DNA from: Lactobacillaceae bacterium
GTDB taxonomy: Bacteria > Bacillota > Bacilli > Lactobacillales > Lactobacillaceae
Direction of reading: 5' to 3'
Length of the DNA: 64,000 nucleotides
Assembly (NCBI GenBank): GCA_031289615.1
Contig: JAITPD010000025.1
Coordinates: 1-64,000 of the forward strand
How positions within the stretch are numbered: the first letter of the stretch is position 1; each line of letters starts with the position of its first letter. Under the pieces are notes generated by a model, which saw nothing but the letters and a program-made list of their open reading frames with translations, was not told the origin of the DNA and ran no database searches. Made by a program: the position numbers and the translations under genes. Below, piece by piece: positions 40,842 through 49,837 of this stretch.

Positions 40842-41317
40842 TATTCCGCGTGGCCCTCAAAATTCAAATGCAAGCTATCAGGCCTGAACTCCATAAATTC
40901 AATATTATTTCCATCGGCATCAACAATCCAAGCAGTCTTAGAATTACACTTGGCAATCCCAGCATGGTCAATTGGATTCTTGCCAGCATGTGCATCATCT
41001 GGACCATCGTAAACTAAAATACCCTTTGCGTTGAGTTGCGTAATCGTTGAATCAAGATCCTCAACTTCTAGTGCGATGTGGAAAAAACTTTGATCCTCAT
41101 GCAATTTAACATCAGTTGCCTGACCAGTATTTGGATCTGGAAATAACTCAATAAACTGACGAGGAGCAATCTCAATGTATTGAATCCAAATGCTACCATC
41201 TTCATTTAGCAAGTTAAACGCTTCTTTCCCGCCAAGCTTTCCACAATAAAAATCCAGCGCGCGATCAAGATCCTTCACCCAAAAACCGGCGTGACTAATT
41301 CCCTTTATTAATGACAT
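40841..41317 (-). CDS. VOC-superfamily (glyoxalase-like) protein
   Basis: 158 residues from ATG 41317 (MSLIKGISHAGFWVKDL) at normal distance from AAAGGA; the first ATG (41329) is too close. Two betaalphabetabetabeta units: HAGFWVKDLDRALDFY then FFHIALEVEDLDS...AWIVDADGNNIEFME, with the typical His and Glu metal ligands. Substrate unknown. First gene of the nucleoside hydrolase operon. Confidence 0.85.
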   Translation of the reverse strand: MSLIKGISHAGFWVKDLDRALDFYCGKLGGKEAFNLLNEDGSIWIQYIEIAPRQFIELFPDPNTGQATDVKLHEDQSFFHIALEVEDLDSTITQLNAKGILVYDGPDDAHAGKNPIDHAGIAKCNSKTAWIVDADGNNIEFMEFRPDSLHLNFEGHAE

Positions 41318-41394
41318 CGTTTTGTCCATCCTTTAGTTAAAATATTCCAATATTGACTATTAATAATTTAAAAATGTTTAGTAAAAGTCGTTTG

Positions 41395-41431
41395 ATATTT
41401 TGATTGAATCAATCAACCCAAAATATTGTCT
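41395..41431. repeat. Interrupted palindrome in the VOC gene leader
   Basis: ATATTTTGATTGAATCAATC... ending CCCAAAATAT: ATATTTTG and CAAAATAT flank the palindrome TTGATTGA/TCAATCAA. It lies between the promoter and the first gene, where a second regulator could bind. Confidence 0.45.
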
Positions 41432-41451
41432 GAGCTAAAATACACTACTGA

Positions 41452-41482
41452 ATTATCTTAACCGTCTTTGAAAGCGATAACA
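41452..41482 (-). promoter_or_regulatory. Promoter with perfect cre site (CcpA)
   Basis: TGAAAGCGATAACA at 41469-41482 matches the cre consensus TGWAANCGNTNWCA at every position. On minus, TTATCG (41475-41480), 17 bases, GATAAT (41452-41457) give a promoter whose -35 is inside the cre, a repressing position. Confidence 0.75.
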
Positions 41483-41552
41483 AGTAGTGTCACCTTATCT
41501 TCATGGTTTGTTGTTACTTTATTCACAATCGTTGGAAAAATTGAATTCAGTA

Positions 41553-41578
41553 AAAAAAGCGCCAAAAAATTCGACGCT
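41553..41578 (-). terminator. Terminator of the TPR protein gene
   Basis: Minus AGCGTC, loop, GGCGCT then TTTTTTT. Confidence 0.75.
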
Positions 41579-41623
41579 CAGCAAAAAAATTTAGCTCGCA
41601 GAAAAACCGGTCCTACATGCTCT

Positions 41624-42328
41624 TTATTTTCCCCATCCACCACTCGTATAGGCTTCTTCAAGCGATGTTTTATTTAACAAACTCATCGCCATCACTTTTT
41701 TAATATTGTTGTCATCATATTGATCAACGTTACTAAACTTACTCTTCAACTCAGCCCGCGCAGCCGCAACATCCGCAGTAGAGAAATCATATGCGCTAGC
41801 CAAGTCGCCATTTGCAATCGCAGAGCTTGATGAAGAAGCATCGCCCCATACAGCTGACGAACTTGACTTAGATGCAGAAGCGCTAGTAACGCTACTACTT
41901 CCACTGACTTCACCATTGGCCGCACTTTTGGCACTCTTGGCATCTGCTTTTTGATCACTCTTTTTTGCTTCCAAATCAGGTAGCATTTCTTTAATCTTCT
42001 TGTTGATTCTCGCTAATCCACCATCAACCTTTAGTGCCGCGTTGTATTGATTTACAGCCGTTTCATAATCTTTATCCTGAACCGCTTTGTCTCCAGCCAC
42101 CAATAAATTCAATTGTTGCAACGCTGTTCGTGATTCAACAGATGGCTTTTTGTTTTGCACCTTTTGATAATACTTCTTGGCCATCAGCCAGTCACCTTGA
42201 TCAACGGCCTGACGTGCAGCTTTAACGTTTTCTTCTGCTGACCTGTTATTTGTAATGTATGTGAACCCACCAAAAAGCGCGCCACCAACCACAATCAAAG
42301 CAAGTATGCTTAAAATAATCTTCTTCAT
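41624..42328 (-). CDS. Membrane-anchored TPR-like protein
   Basis: 234 residues: an N-terminal anchor (IILSILALIVVGGALFGGF, 4-22), two TPR-like helical pairs (WLMAKKYYQKVQ; YETAVNQYNAALKVDGG, about 47-105), a charged then Ser/Ala-rich linker (about 118-170), and a conserved-looking C-terminal helical end (DFSTADVAAARAELKSKF...). Extracytoplasmic by topology. Function unknown. Confidence 0.78.
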   Translation of the reverse strand: MKKIILSILALIVVGGALFGGFTYITNNRSAEENVKAARQAVDQGDWLMAKKYYQKVQNKKPSVESRTALQQLNLLVAGDKAVQDKDYETAVNQYNAALKVDGGLARINKKIKEMLPDLEAKKSDQKADAKSAKSAANGEVSGSSSVTSASASKSSSSAVWGDASSSSSAIANGDLASAYDFSTADVAAARAELKSKFSNVDQYDDNNIKKVMAMSLLNKTSLEEAYTSGGWGK

Positions 42329-42402
42329 CTATCAAACCCCTCAGTTCTTAATTCATTCTATGATTATACCGTAGTTTAGATTTAATTTGGATAAAAATAC
42401 TA

Positions 42403-42870
42403 TTACAATTCTGCTGAAATTTGCTCCAACCACGCTGGTAAAGTCTCACTCAATTGTTGGAATGTTAAATCAAAACGATGCGTATACCAAGGATCAGGAA
42501 TTTCTTCTCCGGCTCGGTCAGGCAAAATGTCATACATCAGATTAATTTTTTTTGCGTCCTCAGGTTTCGGTGCTTTTCTTTTCAAAGACCAGACATTTCC
42601 TTGATCCATCGTCAAAATATAATCAGCCCAAGCAAAATCAGCCGTCTTAATTTGACGCGCCCGAATCCAGTCAAATGGAATATCATGTGCTTGTAAAACA
42701 TTTTGTGTTCCTTGATGCGGATGATTGCCAGTTTCTTCATTTGAAGTTCCGGCTGAATCAATTTCTATTTTATGCTCTAATCCTGCTTCTTTGACCATCT
42801 TTGTAAACATTGCTTCGGCCATCGTTGAACGCGCGATATTGCCCAAACAAACAAATAAAACATGCTTCAT
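42403..42870 (-). CDS. Low-molecular-weight protein tyrosine phosphatase
   Basis: 155 residues from ATG 42870 behind AAAGGAAG. P-loop CX5R is CLGNIAR at 8-14 (usual Cys/other at position 13 is Ala here), and the general-acid loop DPWY is present near residue 120. Dephosphorylates phosphotyrosine, commonly of exopolysaccharide or stress regulators. Single gene. Confidence 0.92.
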   Translation of the reverse strand: MKHVLFVCLGNIARSTMAEAMFTKMVKEAGLEHKIEIDSAGTSNEETGNHPHQGTQNVLQAHDIPFDWIRARQIKTADFAWADYILTMDQGNVWSLKRKAPKPEDAKKINLMYDILPDRAGEEIPDPWYTHRFDLTFQQLSETLPAWLEQISAEL

Positions 42871-42966
42871 CTTGTCTTCCTTTCGTTCATACATATCATT
42901 TTATCTATTATACAGGTATTTTAAAGACATTTTATGTAATGTGTAATGCTAGCAATGTAACAGCTT

Positions 42967-42995
42967 GTTTTTTTTACTTGCGTGGTGGCTTTTCA
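42967..42995 (+). repeat. Element B fragment
   Basis: TTTTTTTACTTGCGTGGTGG and CTTTTCAA match the left arm of element B; the rest is missing. Confidence 0.65.
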
Positions 42996-43045
42996 AGTTC
43001 GAAGCAGAGCAAACAAAGTGCAATATTATTTGATTTAGCCGTCAA

Positions 43046-43073
43046 AAAAACTCTCGCTGGTTAGACGAGAGCT
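43046..43073 (-). terminator. Terminator of the aminotransferase gene
   Basis: Minus CTCTCG, loop, CGAGAG followed by TTTTTTT. Confidence 0.88.
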
Positions 43074-43205
43074 CATTTGATTTTAAGGAGTAGGTTTATT
43101 GATTATGAATAAGTGTGCTGATTGGTTTATCATCCCTTTCAACATAAATAATCATAACGCCGCAACCTTAATCTAGTTTTAAAATTACCCTAAACGAACC
43201 TTAAA

Positions 43206-44384
43206 TTATTTTTTTAACTCAATATACTTGCCAAGACGGTCAACTGCTTCTTGCAAATTTTCCAATGAAGCAGCATATGACAAACGGACGTATCCTTCTC
43301 CACCGGCGCCAAACATTGAACCTGGCACAATTCCCAATTGAACCGTGTCTGCAACGTCATAGATGAATTCGACATCGTTTTGGTTCAAAAAATCAGGAAT
43401 CTTAACGAACATATAGAATGCTCCACCAGGTGTTGGCGCGTCAAACCCAAGACCCTTCAAGCCTTTAATTAGCAAATCACGGCGTTCCTTGTAAATATCG
43501 CGCATTTCAATTGCATCTTGTTGACCATTTTTCAAAGCTTCCTCGGCTGCTGCCATCATTGGACCTGGAGCAGTAGTTACCAAAAATTGGTGCATCTTTC
43601 CAACATGGCGCATCAACGCTGCCGGACCAGCAACATAACCCAAACGGTAACCAGTCATGGCGTGTGACTTTGACAAACCTGAAATCAAAATTGTTTGTTC
43701 TGGTAGAATTTCAGCAATTGATTGGTGCTCGCCATCATAAACTAGTTCAGCATAAATCTCATCTGAAATGACCAGTAACTCATGCTTGCGTAGAACTTCG
43801 GCGATTTCTTTCACCTGTGCAGCTGTATATGTCACACCGGTTGGATTGCTTGGATAGTTAAACAAAACACCCTTGGCATCTGGACGTTCAACAAGAGTTG
43901 CCTCTAACATTGCAGGCGTCAAGATAAAGTCTGGGGCCGTATTGATACCGATGACTTCAACACCCATCGCTTGGGCAATCGCTTCATACATTGGAAATGT
44001 CGGCGTTGGAATGATAATCTTTTCACCAGGGTTAAACAAACCATTCAAAGTTGCATAAATTGCTTCAGAGGCTCCTACTGTCACGAGTACTTCGGATTGC
44101 ACATCATAATCCAAGTTAAACCTACGCTTGAGGTAATTAGAAATCTCAGCGCGCAATGATAAATGTCCCCATGCTTGAGCGTAATGCGAATCATCATTGT
44201 CAATCGCCTTTTTAGCTGCTTCCTTGATATGCTCTGGAACAGCAAAATCAGGTTCTCCCAAGGTCAACTTTAAGATTCCTGGAATCGTTGAAAATTTCGC
44301 ATCAACCTCGCGAATTGGTGATGGCAAAATAGTTGCTAATTGGTTGTTTTTCATTGTTGCAAGTGCTGCACTGACTTGTGGCAT
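43206..44384 (-). CDS. PLP-dependent aminotransferase, candidate N-acetyl-LL-diaminopimelate aminotransferase
   Basis: 392 residues. PLP Lys in GLSKSHAMTGYR, NYPSNPTG and DEIYAELVYD as in the paralogue at 26825. It lies immediately downstream of the lysine-pathway operon (separated by A/B elements), and the acetylase pathway needs such an enzyme, so PatA/DapX function is a reasonable inference but not proved. Own start with TGAGGAAT site and own terminator. Confidence 0.88.
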   Translation of the reverse strand: MPQVSAALATMKNNQLATILPSPIREVDAKFSTIPGILKLTLGEPDFAVPEHIKEAAKKAIDNDDSHYAQAWGHLSLRAEISNYLKRRFNLDYDVQSEVLVTVGASEAIYATLNGLFNPGEKIIIPTPTFPMYEAIAQAMGVEVIGINTAPDFILTPAMLEATLVERPDAKGVLFNYPSNPTGVTYTAAQVKEIAEVLRKHELLVISDEIYAELVYDGEHQSIAEILPEQTILISGLSKSHAMTGYRLGYVAGPAALMRHVGKMHQFLVTTAPGPMMAAAEEALKNGQQDAIEMRDIYKERRDLLIKGLKGLGFDAPTPGGAFYMFVKIPDFLNQNDVEFIYDVADTVQLGIVPGSMFGAGGEGYVRLSYAASLENLQEAVDRLGKYIELKK

Positions 44385-44468
44385 AGTTAATTCCTCAATT
44401 CTAAGTTTAATCTTATTTGATTATAGCAAATTTAATCGATAACGCGGTGAGGTTAGTTGTGAGAAGAT

Positions 44469-44811
44469 TGGTCATTTTTCACTTGCGTGGTGGCTTTTCA
44501 ATAATGATAGTAAGTGGCGACACGGTCCCATTCAACTTTTAATTTCGCTGAACCGAAATTTAGTCGAATTGGTGCCGCTACCTCGCTTTAAGGAGTGTGC
44601 ACAAAGGCGTCCTGAGCTGTCGGGATACCCGTTCTGTAAGCAACAAGTTGCAACAGAAACACAGGGCAGGCGATTATTTTCCAATTTGCTACCAAAGCGT
44701 AGCGACGTAGTGATTTGGAAAAAAAGCTTATAACCGAAGCTCAGCCTTTGTAAACACGATGATCACCTACTATCATCATCTCAATCCACCACGCTTTGAA
44801 TAAAATGACCA
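44469..44811 (+). repeat. Element B copy 3 carrying element C
   Basis: B left end TGGTCATTTTTCACTTGCG and right end GAATAAAATGACCA are intact, but the right arm is interrupted by a 172-bp insert (44588-44759). The central hairpin is AATTTCG/CGAAATT where copy 2 has AATTTTGG/CCAAAATT: changed on both sides. Right end 10 bp from A copy 7. Confidence 0.85.
44588..44759. mobile_element. Element C inserted in element B
   Basis: Absent from the other B copies at this position. Ends are inverted repeats: GTGTGCACAAAGGC (44595-44608) then TGAGCT, against AGCTCAGCCTTTGTAAACAC at the right. Inside are hairpins TTCTGTAAGCAAC/GTTGCAACAGAA and TTTTCCAA/TTTGGAAAA. No coding frame. Structure is MITE-like. 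Confidence 0.75.
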
Positions 44812-44821
44812 AGTTTGCTGT

Positions 44822-44977
44822 TCAGCGGAGCGATTCTGTCGTCGGATGATAGTCCCTGCCGAATCTAGGCGAAACTTTTCACGCGTGCTTTAGCGCCGTG
44901 AAATTGGCAAATTATTTTGCCATTCGACATGAATCGTGCAGGGCCATCCGAACGTAAAGAATCTTTAGCGGAGCTGA
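44822..44977 (-). repeat. Element A copy 7, full length
   Basis: 156 bp, R end at left (TCAGCGGAGCGATTC), L end at right (TTAGCGGAGCTGA), 26 bp past the stop of the 3-hydroxyisobutyrate dehydrogenase-like gene. Flanks GT/AC extend the outer stem. Confidence 0.9.
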
Positions 44978-45003
44978 ACAAGCACAATGGTTTATGCAAC
45001 CAG

Positions 45004-45873
45004 TTAGCTAAATTCTGCCCAAAGTTTAACGAGTGCTTGCGTTCCAGCATCTCCTAATTGCTTTTCATCCACTAACTTCGTGTACAAAGCTTCCGCCAAA
45101 TCAGTTGCTGGTAACGGAACTTCTAACTTCGCTGCTTCATCCAATGCTATTTTTAAATCTTTTAACAAATGCTTAGCAAAAAATCCAGGCTCGAAATCAC
45201 CTTTTAAAATACGTGGACCATAGTTATCTAGCGACCAATTTTGTGCACCACCAGCTCCAAGCGTGTCTAAGACCATCTGTAAATCTAATCCAGCTTTTTT
45301 TGCATAGACCAATGTTTCTGACATCCCCAGCATAGTTGCCGCAATCATAATTTGATTGGCCATCTTGGCGTGTTGACCACGTCCAGCATTTCCAAAACGG
45401 TTATACTTTTTAGCGATTACATCAAAAATCGGTGCTAATTTAGCATACGCTTGCTCATCACCGCCAAACATCACTGTCAGCGTGCCGTTTTTTGCACCAA
45501 TATCTCCACCAGAAACAGGAGCATCCACGACAACTACATTTTCCCTTGCACCATCTTCTGCCAACTGCTCGGCTAATGTTGGCGTTGAAGTAGTCATGTC
45601 CACAAAGATTTGGCCATCATGGGCACCAGCAAACAAACCATCATCTCCATAATATTGTTCCTCAACATCTTTAGGATACCCGACCATCGTAATCGCAAGT
45701 TCGCTTTGTTCGACAATTTCTCGTGGCGAATTCGCCCACGTTGCACCTTGATCCAAAACGCTTTTTGCATGTGCTTTTGTTCGATTATAAACCACTACCT
45801 GATGTCCAGCAGCCAAAAGATTGTGAATAATTCCTTTGCCCATGACACCTGTACCGATAAATCCAATTTTCAT
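45004..45873 (-). CDS. NAD(P)-binding 3-hydroxyisobutyrate dehydrogenase-like protein
   Basis: 289 residues from ATG 45873 behind TTGGAGG. N-terminal dinucleotide fold IGFIGTGVMGKGI, substrate motif DAPVSGGDIGAK near 120, catalytic Lys in GRGQHAKMANQI near 170. Beta-hydroxyacid dehydrogenase superfamily; substrate not determinable. Last gene of the lysine operon, 51 bases after asd. Confidence 0.88.
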   Translation of the reverse strand: MKIGFIGTGVMGKGIIHNLLAAGHQVVVYNRTKAHAKSVLDQGATWANSPREIVEQSELAITMVGYPKDVEEQYYGDDGLFAGAHDGQIFVDMTTSTPTLAEQLAEDGARENVVVVDAPVSGGDIGAKNGTLTVMFGGDEQAYAKLAPIFDVIAKKYNRFGNAGRGQHAKMANQIMIAATMLGMSETLVYAKKAGLDLQMVLDTLGAGGAQNWSLDNYGPRILKGDFEPGFFAKHLLKDLKIALDEAAKLEVPLPATDLAEALYTKLVDEKQLGDAGTQALVKLWAEFS

Positions 45874-45924
45874 TGTCAATGCCTCCAATTTTTTACTAAT
45901 TGTGCGTATAGCTAATTCTATATT

Positions 45925-46989
45925 TTAAGGAACTCGAACCAAATCCATCTCGACTAATTTTTCAGCAATCTGCACTGTATTCCATGCAGCACCTTTTAAC
46001 AAATTATCAGCCACGACCCACATATGAAAACTCCCAGGATTTTCGACATCGCGCCTGATTCTTCCAACAAACGTTTCACGGTGGCCTTCTGCATTCAACG
46101 GTTGCGGATAAACTTGATTCGCCGGATCATCTTGTACAATCACTCCAGCTGCTTGCTCTAGCGTTTTGCGAATCTCAGCGACATTTGCTTGCTTGTCAGC
46201 GACCTCAAAGTAAACTGCCTCGCCATGTCCAATCACAACTGGCACACGTACTGCCGTTCCAGTGACCTTGATTCCAGTTGCGTCCTTATCACCAAGCATG
46301 ATTTTCTTAGTTTCCTTGATCATCTTCCATTCTTCATGAGTATAATCATCGCCCTCAAAGACATCAATCTGCGGTAACAAGTTAAATGCAAGCGGAAAAT
46401 GATGTGGCTCGCCCTTAACCGGCAAAGTTTCTGCTGACATAGCTTCTTGGTTCAAATATTCCTGTGCTTGCTTTAAAAGCTCGTTCCAAGCATTTTGACC
46501 CGCACCCGACGCAGCTTGGTAAGTTGAAACGATGACTTGTTCCAGCCCAAACTTCGCATGAATGGGTGCCAATGCCACCGTCATTTGAATTGTTGAACAA
46601 TTTGGATTAGCGATAATACCTTGATGCTGACGTAACGCTTCTGGATTGACTTCTGGTACAACCAACGGCACCACATCATCCATCCGCCAATACGATGAAT
46701 TGTCGACCACGACTGCTCCACGTTTGACTGCTTCTGGTGCCAACGCTTGTGAAACTGTTCCTCCAGCTGATGCGAGCACTAAATCTACACCAGTAAATGC
46801 TTCTGGAATAGCCTCTTCTACAAGCACAGTGTTGCCACGGAATTCGCGCGTTTGTCCGGCTGACTTTGCTGAAGCTAATAATTTCAAATTAGCGACCGGG
46901 ATTGTTGATAATGCTAGCTGTTCTAAGATTCTAGTTCCAACCGCACCAGTAGCACCCAAAATGGCCACGTTGTATGCTTCTTTACTCAT
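45925..46989 (-). CDS. asd: Aspartate-semialdehyde dehydrogenase
   Basis: Reduces aspartyl phosphate to the semialdehyde, the branch point to lysine and threonine/methionine. 354 residues with NADP loop LGATGAVGTRI and catalytic Cys131 in NPNCSTIQ. Fifteen bases after dapB within the operon. Full length. Confidence 0.97.
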   Translation of the reverse strand: MSKEAYNVAILGATGAVGTRILEQLALSTIPVANLKLLASAKSAGQTREFRGNTVLVEEAIPEAFTGVDLVLASAGGTVSQALAPEAVKRGAVVVDNSSYWRMDDVVPLVVPEVNPEALRQHQGIIANPNCSTIQMTVALAPIHAKFGLEQVIVSTYQAASGAGQNAWNELLKQAQEYLNQEAMSAETLPVKGEPHHFPLAFNLLPQIDVFEGDDYTHEEWKMIKETKKIMLGDKDATGIKVTGTAVRVPVVIGHGEAVYFEVADKQANVAEIRKTLEQAAGVIVQDDPANQVYPQPLNAEGHRETFVGRIRRDVENPGSFHMWVVADNLLKGAAWNTVQIAEKLVEMDLVRVP

Positions 46990-47004
46990 CTGCTACTCTT
47001 TTCT

Positions 47005-47748
47005 TTAAAATAATAAATGTTCTAAGCCAACTTGAACGCCATGTATTTGCTCGACACCACGAATTGCCAAAATCACGCCCCCCATAAATGATTCGCGTGA
47101 AAAACTCGTCTGTTTAATGCGCAAAGTTTCACCAGGCGCACCAAAGACAACTTCTTCTTCTGCGACATAACCTGGCAAGCGCATTGCATGAACTGGAACG
47201 TCATTTATTTCTACACCGCGCGCTTGATCCGCATGATTAGTTTCCACTGGTGCGGTTTTCCGTGCTTCAGCAATTAACTTTGCTGTTGCTTTGGCCGTTC
47301 CACTTGGTGCGTCAATTTTTCCAGGATGATGAATCTCAAGGATTTCGGCATTCGGGAAAAATGCAGCGGCCTTTTGTGCGAATTGCATTAACAAAACTGC
47401 TGATAGTGAGAAATTAGGCACAATGATGGCATGTTGATTTGTGGCTTTTGCAATTTGTCGTAACTGTTCAATTTGTTCTTCAGCCAAACCACTAGTCCCA
47501 ATCACCACGTTCATGCCATGCTTTAAAGCATATTCTGCATTGGCAAAGACTCCAGTTGGATTAGTGACGTCCACCCAAATATCTGCTTGAACGTCAATTA
47601 CTTGTAGATCTGTGAAAACTGGAACGTCGGCTTCATGTAATGTGTGACTCAAAATTCCAGCCAATTCTAAATCAGGTTCATTTGTAATTGCTGTTTGAAT
47701 TGCTTGACCCATTTTACCGAAACCACCGGCTAAGATTATTTTTTTCAT
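47005..47748 (-). CDS. dapB: 4-hydroxy-tetrahydrodipicolinate reductase
   Basis: 247 residues; N-terminal ILAGGFGKMGQAI nucleotide loop, then EIHHPGKIDAPSGTA with the catalytic His-His and Lys. Start overlaps the dapA stop (ATGA). Full length. Confidence 0.97.
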   Translation of the reverse strand: MKKIILAGGFGKMGQAIQTAITNEPDLELAGILSHTLHEADVPVFTDLQVIDVQADIWVDVTNPTGVFANAEYALKHGMNVVIGTSGLAEEQIEQLRQIAKATNQHAIIVPNFSLSAVLLMQFAQKAAAFFPNAEILEIHHPGKIDAPSGTAKATAKLIAEARKTAPVETNHADQARGVEINDVPVHAMRLPGYVAEEEVVFGAPGETLRIKQTSFSRESFMGGVILAIRGVEQIHGVQVGLEHLLF

Positions 47749-48620
47749 TTGTCATCCCCCAGTAACGCTTTAACATGCGCAAGTTCATCTGCATCTAATG
47801 GCAAAATTGGCAAACGTGTGATATTTTCGATGCTACCTTGTTCTGATAATAAAGCCTTAACTGGCGCAGGTGATGGGTAAGCAAAGACAGCTTGCATTTT
47901 TGGTAATAACCACCGTTGCAATTTGCCTGCAGTTTGGACGTCACTCTTTTCTAGCGCTGTGAAAAGTTGACTCATTTCTTTGCTATAAAAATGGCTTGCC
48001 ACACTGACCGTTCCGGCTGCTCCAACCACCTTGGTTGCTAAAGTCTGCGCATCTTCACCAGTGTAAACATAGAAATCATTTGGCGCTGCTTCGACTAGTT
48101 GCGCAATGTCGTCAATTGTTGTGACCTGCTTCACAGCATTAATCATTGGATGTTGCGCTAGTTGCAACACCGTTTCATTCGACATGCCAACAGCTGAACG
48201 TCCCGGAATATTGTAAAGCATGACAGGAACTTTTGCTGCATCTGCAATCGCTGTAAAATGAGCCACCATGCCTTTTTGCGAAGGCTTATTGTAATATGGC
48301 GTCACGGCGAGCAATCCATCAATGCCTGCAATTTGCGTAACTTCTTTGGTGAGTGCAACTGAACTCGCTGTATTATTATCACCGACATTGGCAATCACTG
48401 GTCCACGCGTACCAACATATGCAGCAAAGTGCTGGTACAGATTAATTTTTTCGTCATGCGTCAAAGTTGGTGACTCACCAGTCGTTCCGCCAATCACAAA
48501 GCCTTGCGTTCCTTCTGTGAGCAATCGATCAGTCAGTTTATCAAGCGCAGGATAATCAATGTCATTGTCTTGTGTAAAAGGAGTGATAATCGCGGTGATT
48601 AGATTAATATTTTCATACAT
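47745..48620 (-). CDS. dapA: 4-hydroxy-tetrahydrodipicolinate synthase
   Basis: Condenses pyruvate and aspartate semialdehyde. 291 residues: GGTTGESPTL at 44-53, catalytic Tyr136 in LYNIPGRS, Schiff-base Lys164 in NAVKQVT. Full length; between dapL and dapB in the operon. Confidence 0.97.
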   Translation of the reverse strand: MYENINLITAIITPFTQDNDIDYPALDKLTDRLLTEGTQGFVIGGTTGESPTLTHDEKINLYQHFAAYVGTRGPVIANVGDNNTASSVALTKEVTQIAGIDGLLAVTPYYNKPSQKGMVAHFTAIADAAKVPVMLYNIPGRSAVGMSNETVLQLAQHPMINAVKQVTTIDDIAQLVEAAPNDFYVYTGEDAQTLATKVVGAAGTVSVASHFYSKEMSQLFTALEKSDVQTAGKLQRWLLPKMQAVFAYPSPAPVKALLSEQGSIENITRLPILPLDADELAHVKALLGDDK

Positions 48621-48623
48621 ACT

Positions 48624-49772
48624 TTAACCCTCCATCCGGTGTTGTAAATAAGCAACCAATGCGTTGACCCCAACAGGTAAAGCAGCTTCATCAGGACTCA
48701 TCTTTGCATTATGCAACGGATGTTCTAAATCGCCAACACCCAGCCAAAACATCATGCCCTTAAACTTCGACATCAAGAAGCCAAAATCTTCACCCGTCAT
48801 CGCTGGTTCAGATTCAACAAATTCAAACTCACTCGCATTCATGAAATTCATAAAATCAGTGGTCAAATCCAAATCATTTTCAACCGCCAAATAACCACTC
48901 TGTTCAATGTCAATATTAACTTCGAGATCATACATTGTTGCAATTCCGGCGCCAATTTCACGCACTCGCTTAAACATAATTTCAATGTCTTGTTGTCGAA
49001 GTGCCCGGATCGTTCCCGTGATAACAGCTGTATCCGCCACAATGTTTCCAGCCGTACCAGAATGGAATGTGCCAATCGTGATGACCCCATTATTAATTGG
49101 ATCTAAACTCCGTGACACGATCGTTTGCAATTGTTGCACAAAGGCTGTTCCAGCAATAATGGCATCTTTTCCATTTTGCGGATATGCAGCATGCGAACCG
49201 AGACCGACAATTTCAACGTGAAGTTCCGCAGCAGCAGCAAAAAGTGTTCCTGGCCGCGTTGAAATGACACCGGCTGGCAAAGCTGGTTGATCATGATATG
49301 CAAAAAATTCGTCCGGTTGCCATTCGCCATCAAAGCCACCAGCTTCATAGACTTGAATCCCGCCACCAATCGTTTCTTCGGCCGGCTGAAAGAAAAAGAC
49401 CATGTTGTCGCTTGGTTGATGTTCGGCAAAATAAGCCAAAACACCCAGTGCCACCGTCATATGAAAATCATGACCACACGCGTGCATTCGTCCAGTGTGC
49501 AAAGAAGTAAATGGCAAGCCAGTTTGTTCCTCGATGGGCAACGCATCAATATCCGTCCGGTAACCAATCGTTTTAGTTGGCTGGCTTCCTTGCAAGCGCA
49601 CCAAAATGGCTGTGGGTACTTCTGGCACGAGTTTAATTTCAAGCCAAGCCTGATTTAAGCCCTTAATCGTTTCTAACAAATACGCATGCGTCTTAAACTC
49701 TTGCATCCCGATTTCTGGAATTTGATGCAAATCCCGGCGAATTTCAATTAACCGTTCATTTGAATATGTCAT
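48624..49772 (-). CDS. dapL: N-acetyldiaminopimelate deacetylase (M20 family)
   Basis: 382 residues: M20 metallopeptidase with RRDLHQIPEIGMQE near 12-25, zinc-site GRMHACGHDFHM near 92-103 and PAEET near 131. Position between dapH and dapA identifies it as the acetylase-pathway deacetylase rather than a general hippurate hydrolase. Confidence 0.93.
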   Translation of the reverse strand: MTYSNERLIEIRRDLHQIPEIGMQEFKTHAYLLETIKGLNQAWLEIKLVPEVPTAILVRLQGSQPTKTIGYRTDIDALPIEEQTGLPFTSLHTGRMHACGHDFHMTVALGVLAYFAEHQPSDNMVFFFQPAEETIGGGIQVYEAGGFDGEWQPDEFFAYHDQPALPAGVISTRPGTLFAAAAELHVEIVGLGSHAAYPQNGKDAIIAGTAFVQQLQTIVSRSLDPINNGVITIGTFHSGTAGNIVADTAVITGTIRALRQQDIEIMFKRVREIGAGIATMYDLEVNIDIEQSGYLAVENDLDLTTDFMNFMNASEFEFVESEPAMTGEDFGFLMSKFKGMMFWLGVGDLEHPLHNAKMSPDEAALPVGVNALVAYLQHRMEG

Positions 49773-49837
49773 TGTTGAGCCCCTCCTGTTTTACGATTTT
49801 GTAGTTTTTTGATAATTAAAAATCAATCTAAAATAGT

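Larger units (their letters stand above)
42896..43205. other. Gap holding an element B fragment and a terminator
   Basis: Contains the B fragment (42967-42995) and the aminotransferase terminator (43046-43073). No supported gene. Confidence 0.6.

Noticed and set aside
43077..43182. Short frames after AAGGAG near 43085 on plus and near 43160 on minus
   Set aside because: 19-25 codons, poor spacing to ribosome sites, no protein-like features.
4888..44977. Spaced repeats as CRISPR
   Set aside because: The repeats are long, dispersed over 40 kb and self-complementary, with no spacer array or cas genes.
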